DNA from: Diphasiastrum complanatum
Lineage: Eukaryota > Streptophyta > Lycopodiopsida > Lycopodiales > Lycopodiaceae
Direction: 5' to 3'
DNA: 64,000 bases
Assembly (NCBI GenBank): GCA_029204225.1
Contig: CM055111.1
Span: 24,799,874 to 24,863,873, forward strand
The notes under the pieces: generated by a model
The model's database searches: none
What the model saw: only the letters and a program-made list of their open reading frames with translations
What the model was told of the DNA's origin: nothing
Shown: one piece after another, positions 34,627-47,429 of the stretch
How positions within the stretch are numbered: position 1 is the first letter of the stretch
How the letters are laid out: every line of letters begins with the position of its first letter
Translations under genes and position numbers: made by a program

Positions 34627-35451
34627 TGTGAGAAATTGGCAAAAATCTAGCTTGGTATTTTTTATGATAGAAGTTCGTAAGTGCATCTCACATGTGTGGA
34701 GGATGTTCCCACGTGTGGAGAATTGTAAAGTAAATAAAAATGTTTGATATAGGGGTCTCATAGAATTTCATAGTCAAGCATTTAGGTGTAGGATGTTGAT
34801 AGGGTCAATTTTGGCATAGATGGCAAATTATCCATTTCCACTTGTAATGCCACTATTGAGCCAAAATAGAGTAGGAGGCCAAAATTGTGCCAATTAGAGT
34901 GTAGACAAGTGTAATTCTTTTGTTTGATGAAGTTTAAGAGGTCCAATAGGATTTAGAGGTGGAACCATGTGTGGTCCAATAGGAATTTGAGGTGTGCTTG
35001 AATATAGTCCAATAAAATTAAGAGGTGCATGGATCAATGGTCCAATAGGATTAAGAGATGGCAAAGTGTGATCCAATCATAGTTAAGCACAGTGGTAGCT
35101 CATGGATCTACTAGTATCATTGTACTCCTCATTTGGATTAAATTGATTTTGAGATTGAGTGGATTTTGAGTGTCATTGAATTTCTAGCTTTCTCTCTCTA
35201 CTCGAGAGCTCATGATGGTTTTTCTCTCTCTACCTGAGGAGAACAACTTGTTTTTACTTAGAATACTTTTGGAACACTTCCCACACGTGTGAGTGAGAGT
35301 TGGAAGTGATTGAATGCATGTAGTAGTGTGTTTTTGCCATAGGATCTAAGATTGATCTTGAATCTCAATCTAGTCTTGATCTTGGTGCATCTACACACCT
35401 TAGGAGATCACAAGTACATGTTGTGGACAATCCACACGTGTGAATTCAACA
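34627..35451 (+). repeat. 3' LTR of G (825 bp)
   Basis: Pairs with the 5' LTR and ends TTCAACA before the target duplication AACCC. Confidence 0.92.
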
Positions 35452-35456
35452 AACCC

Positions 35457-36095
35457 TAATAGAGAGAGAAAACCTAGGAGCAGACTACTAGACTAGCCTA
35501 TGGCTAGTTACAGCTGGTAATAGCTTTCAATAATAAAGTACATTGTGAATAGTAACTAAGAAGTGTAACAATGAAGTTTATCATTGATTTCTAGCAAAAT
35601 GGAAATAGAATCAAAAGATATACAAAATCTGCTCAAATCTCAACCGAAGGCTCTATAAAGAAGATGTATAACAAACAAATAGCATTTAGCCAATATGCAC
35701 ATCTATCAAGCATTCAATAGAATTTCTACACAAGTACCAAAGATGAGATGATAGTCTTGCTCCAAAACTTTCACAAATGGAAATGAGCAATGGTTCTACT
35801 TTTTCCATGCTCTACCTACTATTTATACTAATAGTGATGACTCTCTCTCCTCTCTCTAGATTCATTTGCCCTAACTTACCCACCACTTGGCCAAAACTAG
35901 CTATATTGGCCAAAATTGTCAAGTAACTCTAAAAATAAGCTATCTTGTATGTACAAGTGGCCAAATGAACTTGTAACCAACTAAAAATAGTCATGTACTA
36001 TAATTTCACACGTTGGAAAAAAATGTGAACTTTACTAACAATTTTGGCCTCAAATAAGCAAATTAGTAACCAGCTACTAGTTGACAATTTTCACA
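35457..36095 (-). repeat. Remainder of the F LTR and/or a diverged A-like LTR (H)
   Basis: The right end TTGACAATTTTCACA (36095) and an internal GAGA tract plus TATA word (minus TATAAATAGTAGG near 35825) closely resemble LTR A/C. The left part continues F's LTR after element G. Whether this is one 778-bp LTR of F or F plus a separate solo LTR could not be settled; no target duplication was found. Confidence 0.55.
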
Positions 36096-38111
36096 TTTTG
36101 TACTTTGGGTCATATGGAATGCCAAAAAACATCAAAACTTTATCGACAATAATTCTCACGTCTCTATTATTGGCAATAGAAACCATGCAAAGTGCATCTT
36201 AGTCAAAATTACAACTACGAAGGAATTTCCCAACCAATTTGCCAATTAGTAAATACAAGCAATATCCCACATTTTGGAAATATTCTTCTTCAACATGGGT
36301 TTTTGATTTTACATAAATTAGGCTTGCCTCTTTGAAGGGGATCAAAGCTTCTGCCAAAGTCATTTCTTAGGGCTGGTGGTATATCTTCCAAACCCATAGA
36401 TGCGTGGGAGCCCACCAAAAGACAATGGGTTGGTATTTTTATAATAAATACCACAATGTGTATCCATCAGTTATTTCCAGGGGACAATAAGCTTATCAAA
36501 TACTCACTAGAAACCCGTGATTCAAATTGATATAGAAAACACTAAGCTTTTCCATCATGGTTAACTAGTTTCAAGTCACAATAGTTTGTGTCACAAGGTT
36601 CTGAAATGGTTACTAATATGTTAGCCAACAATCTTATGCCAACATTGAGCTTGTCATAATGGTCTTATTCACCTCCATCATTGCATGATAAGAATAGGTA
36701 GCACATCATAAATAAAAAACCAACACTTTTCTCAAACATCGTTTTAGCATCTACTAACTATCTAATCATCACCACTATATCTACATGAAACAAAAAATCT
36801 CATAAGGTATTATCAAATTGACATTGAGTTCCGTTACTAAATTAAGCTTTGATTGATGAAATATATAAAACTAACATAAATACTGTCAATTGATGTACAA
36901 TCATATGATGCCATTAAAAAACATGTACATTTTGGATTAAATGTGCCGCATGAGACGTAATTATGTGGCTGTTCTTTAATTTACGTATATGATTCATCAC
37001 ATCATAATAATAGAGGTTTTAAGTAAGAAAAGTGGTCTTCTTTGTTTCTAGGAAAGTCACAATTTGAAGTAATGCCAACATCTTTTTCATTGCACTTTAT
37101 GTTGCAAGGATTTAAAAGAGAGTGACAACAACTACATGTATTATACTCTCTTTTTGGATGTAGTTACTTAGAATTATTCTATAGAGAATATCTTCCAAAT
37201 TTCATCTACTAGATAATTTGGTGAAATGGATACACCACTCAAACTCAATCGCATCTATTTTTGTAGTTGGATATATTAAGAAAATCCATTTTTGTGAATT
37301 GCATATGCCTTTTGAAGATTATATGTTCTAAAAAAACAAGCGCTGGATATTTGATAAGACAAGTTTATTATAATATATGCCGTATTTCTTACAAGCCTCA
37401 TTGATGAATATGTAATTTTTTTAAACTTTGCAAACTCCATGTATGTCAAACTTCATATTACTTCAACTTTAGGACTTTTTGTTGTTATGATGCATTCTCT
37501 TCACTTGCACGATCTTTAATTGGTACTTGAAACAAGAGCTCGTGAAAAAAAGATAGTCCTTTTTTATTAAGCTTTTTGGAAGACAGAACCTCCCTAAAAA
37601 GTGATGCGTAGAATATACCATGCATTATTGAAGCTTGTAATATGATGTTGACATGACACCCATTTGCTCAACTTATCATAAAATTTTTTCTTAGTGGAAA
37701 CATCGTCCAAGCATGTACAATTTATAGATAATATTTTTTGATGCTGTATGTCAAGTTATAGACAATTCTACAATTGACATATTATTTATCTTGCATATTC
37801 ATAACAAACATATGCTAAGAAAATATGTGAGCTTTTATTGTATGTCAAAGTAAAAGAGATTGATTGTTTTAATTGCTACCTTTCAGTTGCTTCCACATGA
37901 ATATATTCTCATACACAAATTGCAAATAATCTTATTACACCATTTACATATTTCTTTAAGAGCTAAATCTAGTTTGTGGTAGTTTATCAATTTATCTATA
38001 TGGTTTACATCTCTTCTACTTAGAATTTGATTTGTGTGAAGACTTGAGGCCAACTACATGATCTTTCATTTGATGTACATTTGTTCAAAATCATTCTTAA
38101 AAGTGATTCTC

Positions 38112-38113
<2 letters not shown>
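36096..38113. other. AT-rich spacer, no gene seen
   Basis: About 2 kb without recognised coding blocks, repeats or LTR ends on either strand. Confidence 0.4.

Positions 38114-38148
<35 letters not shown>
38114..38148 (+). repeat. 35-base poly-G run
   Basis: An unbroken G homopolymer inside AT-rich DNA (preceded by ctcga, followed by aactag). It could form G-quadruplexes or be a sequencing or assembly artefact. Confidence 0.9.
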
Positions 38149-38149
<1 letters not shown>

Positions 38150-38639
38150 ACTAGTTTGCAATAACTTATCAATTTTTAAGACAAATTTAACATCTATTCT
38201 ACTCACAAGTGGATTTATAAGAGAGTAGAGACACACAACTTCACTATCCTTTTGATCCATACCTATGTTATGCACTTGGTCAGCTTGCAAACAACTACCA
38301 CCTACTCTTAGTTGGAGAATATCATGGTTGCATCTCCACTCTTTTACTAGAATTATGATAATTGATCATTCTCCTTCATTGAATAGGCCACTCAGCCAAG
38401 TGTTCTCTCTATCATGCAAGTAACTTGGCCTCCTTCATTTTGTTCTTTAATTTCTAGGACCACATATTTTCTCACAATGCCTACCTCCACAATGATTTTG
38501 AGCTATCTTGTCAAGCCATTATTTGTAGAATTGATTTTTACCATGACAATTGGACTATGCAACATTCGAAACTCAACTAGTTCCAGAATGGAGAGTTAGC
38601 ATTTTTTTTGATATCGTTCTTGTTGTCACAATACTCAAT

Positions 38640-39330
38640 TAGTCAACAACATTACTCCTTTGTATTTCTAGTTGATGACACAAGTTGTAGATGAACATAT
38701 TCAAATTCTACTCTCCTTCTCCTAAGATGTTATCTTGCCTCCATTAACCTCACTCTGGTAGATCAAGAGGCCCTTAATGCTTTCATCACCCTCTAAGAGC
38801 TTCATGATGCCTTGCAAAGATTTTTATTCTGGTAAAGCAACTAGTATTGATGGGGTAGTTTCACATCTTTTTACAATCCGTTATGCCAAAATCTTAGGTA
38901 CTCTCCCTTCTATACTTTCCAAGGGGCTAATAAAGCATGTACTTATAAAAAGTAACCTTTCAACAACTTATAATTTTCACTTGCTTACCATTTCAAAGAC
39001 TTGATATAAGGTCATTTTCAAATTATTGGCCCATTGCCTTTCCCCCTTGTTTGATCTGTTTATCTTTTGAGCACTGTGACTTTTTGAAAAAAAAAAAGGA
39101 CACCATCCTTATGTGCATGGCTGTGAATTTAAAAATTGCTTCTCCCATGGAAGCATGTGCCCTTATGATCTAGCTAAAGCCTTTGATGGAGTGGGATGAA
39201 AATCATTTCTTGAAATGTTACTCCAAGATTGACTATTTCAGCATCTTTGTACCTTGAACAAAACTCTCTATAGCTCTTAAATTTTGTTCAATCCGAAAAA
39301 ATCAATTTGGCCCTTGCAATAATTGCTTGT
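38640..39330 (+). pseudogene. Decayed LINE reverse transcriptase
   Basis: Translating across several stops gives ITL-ELHDAL, the block just before the RT fingers in plant LINEs. It is followed by a GIDGV-like word, then FHLLTISKT-YKVIFKLLA and LSPLFDLFI, matching the PISL..YKI.AK.LA.RL region. A weak LKPLMEWDE block may correspond to the catalytic DFEKAFD region, with the catalytic residues lost. Upstream spacer from 38149 may hold more of the element but is too degraded to name. Non-functional. Confidence 0.55.
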
Positions 39331-39345
39331 TCAACTTGTTTTGTC

Positions 39346-39768
39346 CCAAATACAAGAAGAGAGCAAGATTAGCTCTACATTGCATAAAGTTAAATGTATG
39401 CAATGACCTCTTGAAAGAGGTGTCTTCTTGTACCTCATCCAAAGATGCTTGGGATTCATTAAAGAGCATTTATGAATCCAACAATACTTCAAGAATCCTC
39501 ATGCTAAGAAATCAAGTTTTCCAAAGCATGAAAGGAAGTGGAGAGAGTGGACAAGAGTATGTCCTTAGGATCAAATCTCTTAACAAGGAGTTAAGTGCAA
39601 TAGGAGAGAAGATCCAAGATCAAGAACTAGTAAAAATCATCTTGAATGGTCTAGGTGATGAGTTCACCAACTTAGTCCAATCATTTGCCATTCAAGACTC
39701 TCTTCCATCCATTGAAAAGTTGCACAATGTTCTTGTGGCCGAGGAGAGTAGGCTTCTACACCTCAAGA
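39346..39768 (+). pseudogene. Copia gag fragment (plus strand)
   Basis: The frame reads KYKKRARLALHCIKLNVCNDLLKEV in sense, then SKDAWDSLKSIYESNNTSR, LKSLNKEL and IILNGLGDEFTNLVQSFAIQD, all conserved gag blocks shared with C and G. The gag start and the zinc knuckle are missing. The apparent extension of the frame to 39902 is a shadow of the opposite-strand fragment that starts here. Confidence 0.8.
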
Positions 39769-40554
39769 CAAGAATGGATATCAGGTTGCTGGCTACGTTC
39801 TTCGCTTGGAGAATTCGACAATTCTTAATCTCATGGTTATTGCGCTTGCAATACCTACAAAACATCTTCGTCTTCGTTTGTGGATTTGATGATCATTCTT
39901 GACCCTGAGTCGGCTTCTGATTCATTGCAACCTTCTTAGAGCTTTTATGCTTCTGTCGTTTAGAGCCTTTGTTGACATATAGAGCCTAAGAGGACTTCTT
40001 TGATTATCTTCTTGCAGCAACATAGTGATAACTCTAGTAAGAGTTAAATCTGAGTGTGTCGATATGATCATCACCCAGTTCTCATATGTAGAGGACAAGC
40101 TTGAAAGCAATGTCATAATTGCGTCTTGATCATCTATGACTGATCCGACAACGACCATCTGTTGCAAGAGATTCTTAAATTGGTTAATGTGACTCTAAAG
40201 TGAATCACCAACAGACATTTTAAATGTGAAGAATTTCCTTCGTAGATGTAACTTAGTAGTCACATCTCTCACATCATATAGTGAGTTCAAAATGTCCCAA
40301 ACGTCTCTTGACGTTTTAGCTTCATCTATGTGTCCAATCTGTGTATCTGATATATTGAGGATGATAAGTGCAAAAGCTTTACCGTCCTTTGATTTCCACT
40401 TTGAGTCGTCGTCTTCAGGTTTTACTTTTGTACCTATAACAACATCCCATAATTCACTGGCGATTAGCAAGGTCTTCATCTTAAATTTCCACAAATGATA
40501 ATTGGATCCATTCAACTTGTTTGCAATAAGACCAACTTTACTTTGAGAATCCAT
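39769..40554 (-). pseudogene. Copia gag fragment P with zinc knuckle (minus strand)
   Basis: ATG 40554 opens MDSQSKVGLIANKLNGSNY, then LWKFKMKTLLIASELW and DGKAFALIILNISDTQIGH, a gag of the B lineage. After one stop near 40197 it continues through FKNLLQQMVVVGSVIDDQD and LSSLSSTYENWV. A complete CCHC knuckle (CRYCKRNNHEIKNC) lies at 39859-39818. The fragment ends where the plus-strand gag fragment abuts it, a head-on junction. No protease follows. Confidence 0.8.
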
Positions 40555-40751
40555 CTAGAACCTAGTCTATCGATTATATCGCTGAAGCTAAGATGTAGTA
40601 ATGTCGACAATAGGAAATCAATTCTTTGATATTGAAAGGTTGAAAAAAAAACTAAAGAGTTTGATATCAATTCGATATCGCAAAAGATATCAAGTATTAG
40701 AGCTTTTGCTCTGATATCATGTTGGAATCAGATAAAGTAAGTAGTGAAATA

Positions 40752-40763
40752 GCTCTAATACCA
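40752..40763 (-). other. Primer binding site of fragment P
   Basis: Minus strand TGGTATTAGAGC; the adjoining LTR begins TGTCGGAAAGTGG at 40764 and is traceable only to about 40970. Confidence 0.6.
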
Positions 40764-40979
40764 TGTCGGAAAGTGGTGTGTAGAAGATAGGTCTAGCTCG
40801 AAAAGAAACGAATGAAAATAATTTGTGTGTCTAGAAAGAAAACTTTTCGTGCATGGCGGAATAAACTATCTTCATCTTTCCAATGCATGACTACGCTTAT
40901 CAATTTCAAACAAGACAATAGTGATAGAAATCACATTTGAACTTATAGTAACTTACTTTGAAATCGCCAGTACTACGGT

Positions 40980-42463
40980 AGGTGCACAAGTGTAAGTGAT
41001 GTCTGGGAGATGCTTCAAAAGGTATATGATTCCAATTCCACTTCAAGGGTATTCACCCTTAGAAGGCAAATCTTTCAAAGTTACCAAAATAAAGGTGAAA
41101 GTGCTCATACCTATGTCTTTGGAGTCAAGTAATTCAATAGTGATGTAGCATGTAATAATGAAGGCATTAAAGATAATGATGTCTCTCAAGTGATTCTTAA
41201 TGGTTTGTTGGAAGCACATGCTAACCTTGTACACAATTTTGCGACACTAAATACTTTTCCAAGTATTAAAAAATTGCAAGAAGTCTTGTTATCTGAGGAG
41301 CTCATGATTGCAAATGTTCAACCAAGAAGTGGTGGAACTTCTACTCAAGAAGGAGGAGAAGAGGCTTTCTTCTCAAGAGACAAGTACAAGGGCAAAGGCG
41401 AAGGGATTGAATTCCACATAGGGACCATGGATCAGGTACAAAGTGAGGATTCTTCCTTTGGTGGTAAAAAGAAAGATAGGTCAAACTTGAAATGATTTTA
41501 TTGTGGTGCAAAAAGACACTTTTCTAGTGAATGCTTTAAGAAGAGAAGAGAGCAACGAATAAAGCAAGGCAATATAATTGTTGATGAGAATGAGCAAGAT
41601 GTTTTCTATTCTCTATTGATGTCTTCTAGCTTGATGTCAAATGAAGGTGATCTTGATCTTTGTTGGATTCATAGTGAAGTAAGAGATCACATGACAAGCC
41701 ACAAGGAATACTTTTCTTCCTTGGTGAACTATGATGGAGAAAATAAGGTAAGCTACATAGCTATTGATGGTGAACATGCCATTAAAAGAGTTTGATCTAT
41801 AACTATTTCACTTTCTACAAATAGGAGTACAAAGTTCTAGAATATGTTGTTCATTCCTGCTAGTACTAAGAATTTTTTTAATGTAGGGCAAATGATTGAT
41901 ATAGGAGATGATGTTGAATTTTTTGGTGATATTGTTTAATAAAGAGGAAGGGAACCTTGATTGCCAAGGGCATGAGGCAAGGTAAACTTTGCAAACTTGA
42001 TACTTGAGTACTAAACAAAGTAGTTTTTTTGGCAAAGGAGCAAATAACAACACAAGATATAGCATAAGAGGTTGGGTCATCCCAATTTCAAGGCAATGGA
42101 GAAAATGACAAAAAGGAAAGATGTGCTTGGTCTTCCAAAATCTCTTTCTAGTATCAGTAAAGTTTGTGAGTCATGTGCATTTTCAAAGTCACATAGACTT
42201 CCATATGCAAGATTAAGCATGCCTCTTAAACTCATACATTCAGATGTACATTTTCAATAGCAAATTAAGCAATGGAAGTGTAAAGATATTTGTTACCTTT
42301 CGATGATGAATTTAGTAGATATGCTTGGGTTTATCTTCTAAGAGTAAGGATCCATTTTTTGATGTCTTTGTCAAGTTCACAATGGAAAAGCAACTCAATA
42401 GAAAAATCAAGTGCTTAAGGCTAAATAAGGAAGGTGAGTATATCTTCAAAGAATATTGTGAGA
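40980..42463 (+). pseudogene. Decayed copia fragment Q, relative of A/C
   Basis: Gag blocks are readable as VYDSNSTSRVFTLRRQIFQS, ILNGLLEAHANLVHNFAT and GGEEAFFSRDKYKGKG. A knuckle follows with one altered position (FYCGAKRHFSSEC), then a protease with the catalytic Asp changed to His (CWIHSEVRDHMTS). The pre-integrase region (HPNFKAMEKM and CESCAFSKSHRLPYA) comes next, then the first catalytic Asp of integrase (LIHSDVHF). Several stops and frameshifts break it. The order and spacing match element C, so it is an older copy of the same family. It ends abruptly at LTR J. Confidence 0.8.
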
Positions 42464-42840
42464 TGTGAAAAACACAAATACTAGCTTAATTAAAATCATG
42501 CATTTGGTACATAGTTAACTTCACATGTGTGGAGGCTATTCCCACATGTGAAGGATAGACCTAGGTGGGCTAGTACATAATCTCAAAGGTCAATATGGAA
42601 AAATGTCAAGTTTTCCAAGTTAGAATCAATTTTCCTCAATTCTAGATTTTTTGAAGAGGTACAATTTGATTGGATGGCTATAGATTTGTATGAGGCTTTA
42701 TGATAGAGCAAAAGACAACAAACCACATGACTATCTCACATGTATGAAAAAGGTCAGATTAGTCCAAGCCTCATTCTTTATCTATATACTCAGTTTGGAG
42801 CTCATTATGTCAATACAAATTTGGAGTGAAATTAAGTATT
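42464..42840 (+). repeat. LTR J, left part
   Basis: TGTGAAAAACAC opens an LTR of the same general type as E and G, with CACATGTGTGG and CCCACATGTGAAGG words. It is interrupted by solo LTR K at 42841 and resumes at 43547; its right end was not identified. Confidence 0.5.
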
Positions 42841-43541
42841 TGTGAAAGTACTGTACTTTAGGACCATAAATGGATCTACAAAAGATCCACAAGAGTGATT
42901 GGATGCTTGCTTAACAATCTATCAAAAAACTAGACACAAAAAAGTTGATCTAGATTGGCAATTTGACAAACAACAAGCATTAACAATCAAAAGCATTGAT
43001 AAACATTGAAATCCGATCCCACACGTGTGTACTACAGGCTGTAGTACGGCCTTAAACCTGAGAAACAAGTAGAAATTGATTTGGTTTCATTTGGATCACA
43101 AAAACTCAATGTACATAGTGAACTAGCTTGAGATTGCCAATGAGCTCCAAAAATTTTCTATCTTCTCACTATGGAGAGAGGGAATACATAGCAAATTCGA
43201 CTTCCTTCTTGAAGTTAGGTGGATTTCCAGCATGTAATAAGGAAGTTAACTCACTCTCCTTGACCTAAAATGAAACCCTAGTCTATTTCCTAGAGTTATG
43301 CTTGGTAGGTAGCTAGTTGGTCAAATTTTCACCTTAAACTTACGTGTAGGTCCTATAAAGTAGGGATGACCACCAAATAGACATGACCAACTCTCTTGAC
43401 TTGACCTAACCTACATTAGGATGGGTTTCCCATGTGGCATCATGGCCTCACATGTGTGGGACCCACTTGTGTACACAATTTACACTATTCTACATGGTTT
43501 TTGATCAAGCTAGATTTGCCAATTTTTGGCAATTCTTCACA
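42841..43541 (-). repeat. Solo LTR K with target duplication GTATT
   Basis: A 701-bp LTR (TGTGAAAG...TTCTTCACA) flanked by GTATT at 42836-42840 and 43542-43546, with no internal region. Solo LTRs arise by recombination between the two LTRs of an element. It contains CCCACACGTGTG. The minus orientation is inferred from its TGTGAAGAATTGCC start on that strand. Confidence 0.85.
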
Positions 43542-43546
43542 GTATT

Positions 43547-44680
<1,134 letters not shown>

Positions 44681-44956
44681 AAAATAGAAATAAGATTCAA
44701 TCCCAATCAATTAGCAAATCCGAATAACAATAAGATAGAAAGGAAACATGAGAGATGGAGCAAGAAAAAAGAGCAAGGACATCCAAATACAATCTAGTAG
44801 AATTTCTATCTTCTTAATTGATCATAATAATTAAACTACAAAGCACCACTTGGCCTCAAAGCCTATTGGCCAAATCGTACCTCCCTCCTTATTTGAATTC
44901 AAAATTTAGGGGTTAGGCCCTATGACATTTAATTTCATGCACTTGGCCTAAGGTAT

Positions 44957-45541
44957 CATCAGAAAAGAAGCTCTAGTTCAGCAGCTTGATAGAAAACAAG
45001 TAGAGACAATCAGATCATTGATCATAAACTGAAATCCGACTTCACACGTGTGAAAATGAGGCTGTAGTATGGCCTGTAGACAGAGTTTAAAGTGTGCCAA
45101 AGCTTAGTTACAATGGAATCAATCACAATCAGCATACATAGAGAGAAAATCTGAGTTTCTCCTTGAGGCTCCAAAAAGTTTCTATCTTCTCACTATGGAG
45201 AATGGGAATACATAGTAAAAGACACTTCCTTTGCAAAGTTAGGTGAAAATCCAGCATGTAATAAGGAAGTAGACTCAACTTTCTTGCCCTAATGTGAAAA
45301 CCCTAGCCTAGATCCAAGAGTCTGCTTGGTAGGTGCATGGTAGGTACAAATCTCATCATAAATCAAGGTCTAGATCCTACAAAGTAGAAATCACTACCAA
45401 ATGGACATGACCACTCCTCTTGAATCATGGTAACCTACATAAGGTGTGGATTGACAAGTGGCACTTTGGCCATTCAAGTGTCTAACAAAAAATATTGACA
45501 AAATATATGGCTAGATTTGCCAATGTAGGCAATTTTTCACA
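44957..45541 (-). repeat. Truncated LTR of the K family (K2)
   Basis: Shares with K blocks such as tctatcttctcactatggaga and ccagcatgtaataaggaagt, and the terminal TTTTTCACA. About 100 bp of the left end are missing. TTCACACGTGTGAA occurs near 45043. A possible GGTAT duplication at both ends is noted but not trusted because the left terminus is absent. Confidence 0.65.
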
Positions 45542-45546
45542 GGTAT

Positions 45547-47388
45547 CTCGCTATGTCGAGTACTTTACTATCAAAATCAGCACAAGTAGGTTTAGTCAAT
45601 ACTATATTTGGATCCATTGGAGTATCAATTGGTTTGCAATCAGACATATGAAATTCTTCTAAAATGCCTTTTAGATATGTTTGCTGGCTAAGATACATCT
45701 TCTTCTGAAGCCTAAGTCTAGTAATGTGAATTCCTAGCAAAGAATGGACAGCTCCTAAATCAGTCATGTCAAATTACTTTGACAGATCACTCTTAGTAGT
45801 GTGTAGAAGAGAAGTGTCATTAGACAAAATAAATGTATCATCTACGTAAAGAGCTATGTGAACTGAATTGGTGCCTATATGCTTTCTAAATGGCTGACAC
45901 TAGGCTTGTGCCCATGCCAAACTTCATGAGGAGTTTTGTTGTTGATGGCTTTGAGAGTGTTTTCCATAGATGCATGATTCTTTCCTATCTAATGAAGAAG
46001 AGAAATACAATATCAACTAAGTTATTACAACGCATATAGGAAAGTGATCTTGTATTCACGTGTCCAAATCGACTATGCCACAGAATAGCATTATCGGTTA
46101 CATTTTCATTAGAGATACTAGCTAATGCAACTGAATTAGAGAGTACGTAAAGATTTTCGACTCTAGTGCATGTAGTCAGAGTAGTATCTTCCTCAAATAT
46201 TGTACATTGTTCAGATGAGAAAGTAACAGTGTAGCCCTCACCAGTTATCTTAGAGACTGATAACATGTTCTTTGATAGCTGAGGAACGTGAAGGACATTA
46301 GGAACACAAATAGATAGATCGTTGTTGAATGTGATCTTGACTGTCCCTTTTCCTTCAACACGTATGGTGTTTGAATCTCCGAGGTAGATGAATTGATCTC
46401 TGTTGTAAGCTGCATACTCGGTATACCATTCCTTGCAAGAGGTCATGTGTTGGGTAGCGCCGCTGTCCAAGTACCAGCTATCACAGTCTTCGTTGTTGTT
46501 GCTATAAGCCATTAACAAATGTGTATCTTGCTCCTTGAATTCTGCCATGTTGGAGGAGTCTGCCTGTTGTTGTTGTTGTTTTTTTGCCTCATTGTAGATC
46601 CGGATATGACCCTCCTTGATGTCGTGATTGGTTCTCTTGCAATATCTGTAGAAAAGCTTGTTTCGTGATCCACTATTCTCACCTTGAGTATGAGGCTTTT
46701 GTTGTTGCTGCTGCACTTGATTCTTGCCCTAGTAGTCTTTCTTCTTGGTGTATAGGGCCATGGATTTGTCTTTGATGGATAGGCCACTAGTCTTTCTCTA
46801 TATTTCTTCTTGAAGAAGATGACCGATCACCTTTTGAAGAGTGAGGTCGGGTTGTGTGGAGATCATCACCACAAAGTGTTCATATGACTTTGGAAGAGAA
46901 GAAAACAAGGTTATGATGGCATCATCATCTTGAATATAACATCCTACAACTGATAACTGATCCAATAAAGACTTGAAGTTGTTGATGTGAGAAGTGATGG
47001 CAGTAGAATCAGACATGCTAAGAGTAAAGAACTTCCTTCTCAAATGTAATCTAGTGGTTAGATTTGATAACAAATCTAATGCATCCTTAGAGGTTTTGCA
47101 TGTGGTAACGTGGGATATTTGCGAGTCGGCCAGATTGAGTGTGATACATGCTAAGGCCTTCTGATCTTTGATCTTCCATGTCTTTGCTTGATCACCATCT
47201 TCTGGTTTCAGGTCAGCACCTTCTACTACATCCCAAAGATTTCTATCTATCAATATCATCCGGAGTTTTAACTTCCAGATGTAGAAGTTAGAACCATTGA
47301 ACTTGTGAATGATTCTAGCTTTGCTGGATGATGAAGACGAAGAGCTACCTATATGAGACATACTAACAGTAATACAAATAGAACACAC
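45547..47388 (-). pseudogene. Copia element L: gag, knuckle relic, protease, RT piece
   Basis: From about 47388 the minus frame gives a Ser-rich start, then FNGSNFYIWKLKLRMILIDRNLW and LACITLNLADSQISHV (gag), ending at a stop near 46798. The next frame holds a degraded knuckle (RYCKRTNHDIKEG, with cysteines lost), two poly-Gln tracts, the protease site WYLDSGATQHMTS, the protease tail VPNVLHVPQLSKNMLSVSKI, and the pre-integrase LWHSRFGHVNTRSL. Integrase and most of RT are deleted. A YVDDTFILS box and FDMTDLGAVHSLLGIHI remain up to 45547, where LTR K2 begins. Confidence 0.8.
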
Positions 47389-47414
47389 TTAACCTCTCGG
47401 TTTATATGAGCTAC

Positions 47415-47426
47415 GCTATGATACCA
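47415..47426 (-). other. Primer binding site of element L
   Basis: Minus strand TGGTATCATAGC, 3 bp from the LTR terminus TGATGGG at 47430. Confidence 0.75.
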
Positions 47427-47429
47427 ATC

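Larger units (their letters stand above)
30371..35451 (+). mobile_element. Non-autonomous copia element G (gag-protease only)
   Basis: LTRs at 30371-31178 and 34627-35451 share the TGTGAGAAATTGGC start and CCACACGTGTGAATTCAACA end. They differ mainly by two short gaps in the left copy. A 5-bp target duplication AACCC occurs at 30366-30370 and 35452-35456. A primer binding site, one 857-codon frame and a polypurine tract (GAGGAGGAG at 34618-34626) complete the structure. No RT or RNase H is encoded, so replication depended on enzymes from another element. It lies inside the LTR of F. Confidence 0.93.

Noticed and set aside
44952-45546. Possible GGTAT target duplication around K2
   Set aside because: The left terminus of this LTR is missing by comparison with K, so a matching 5-mer there is probably chance.
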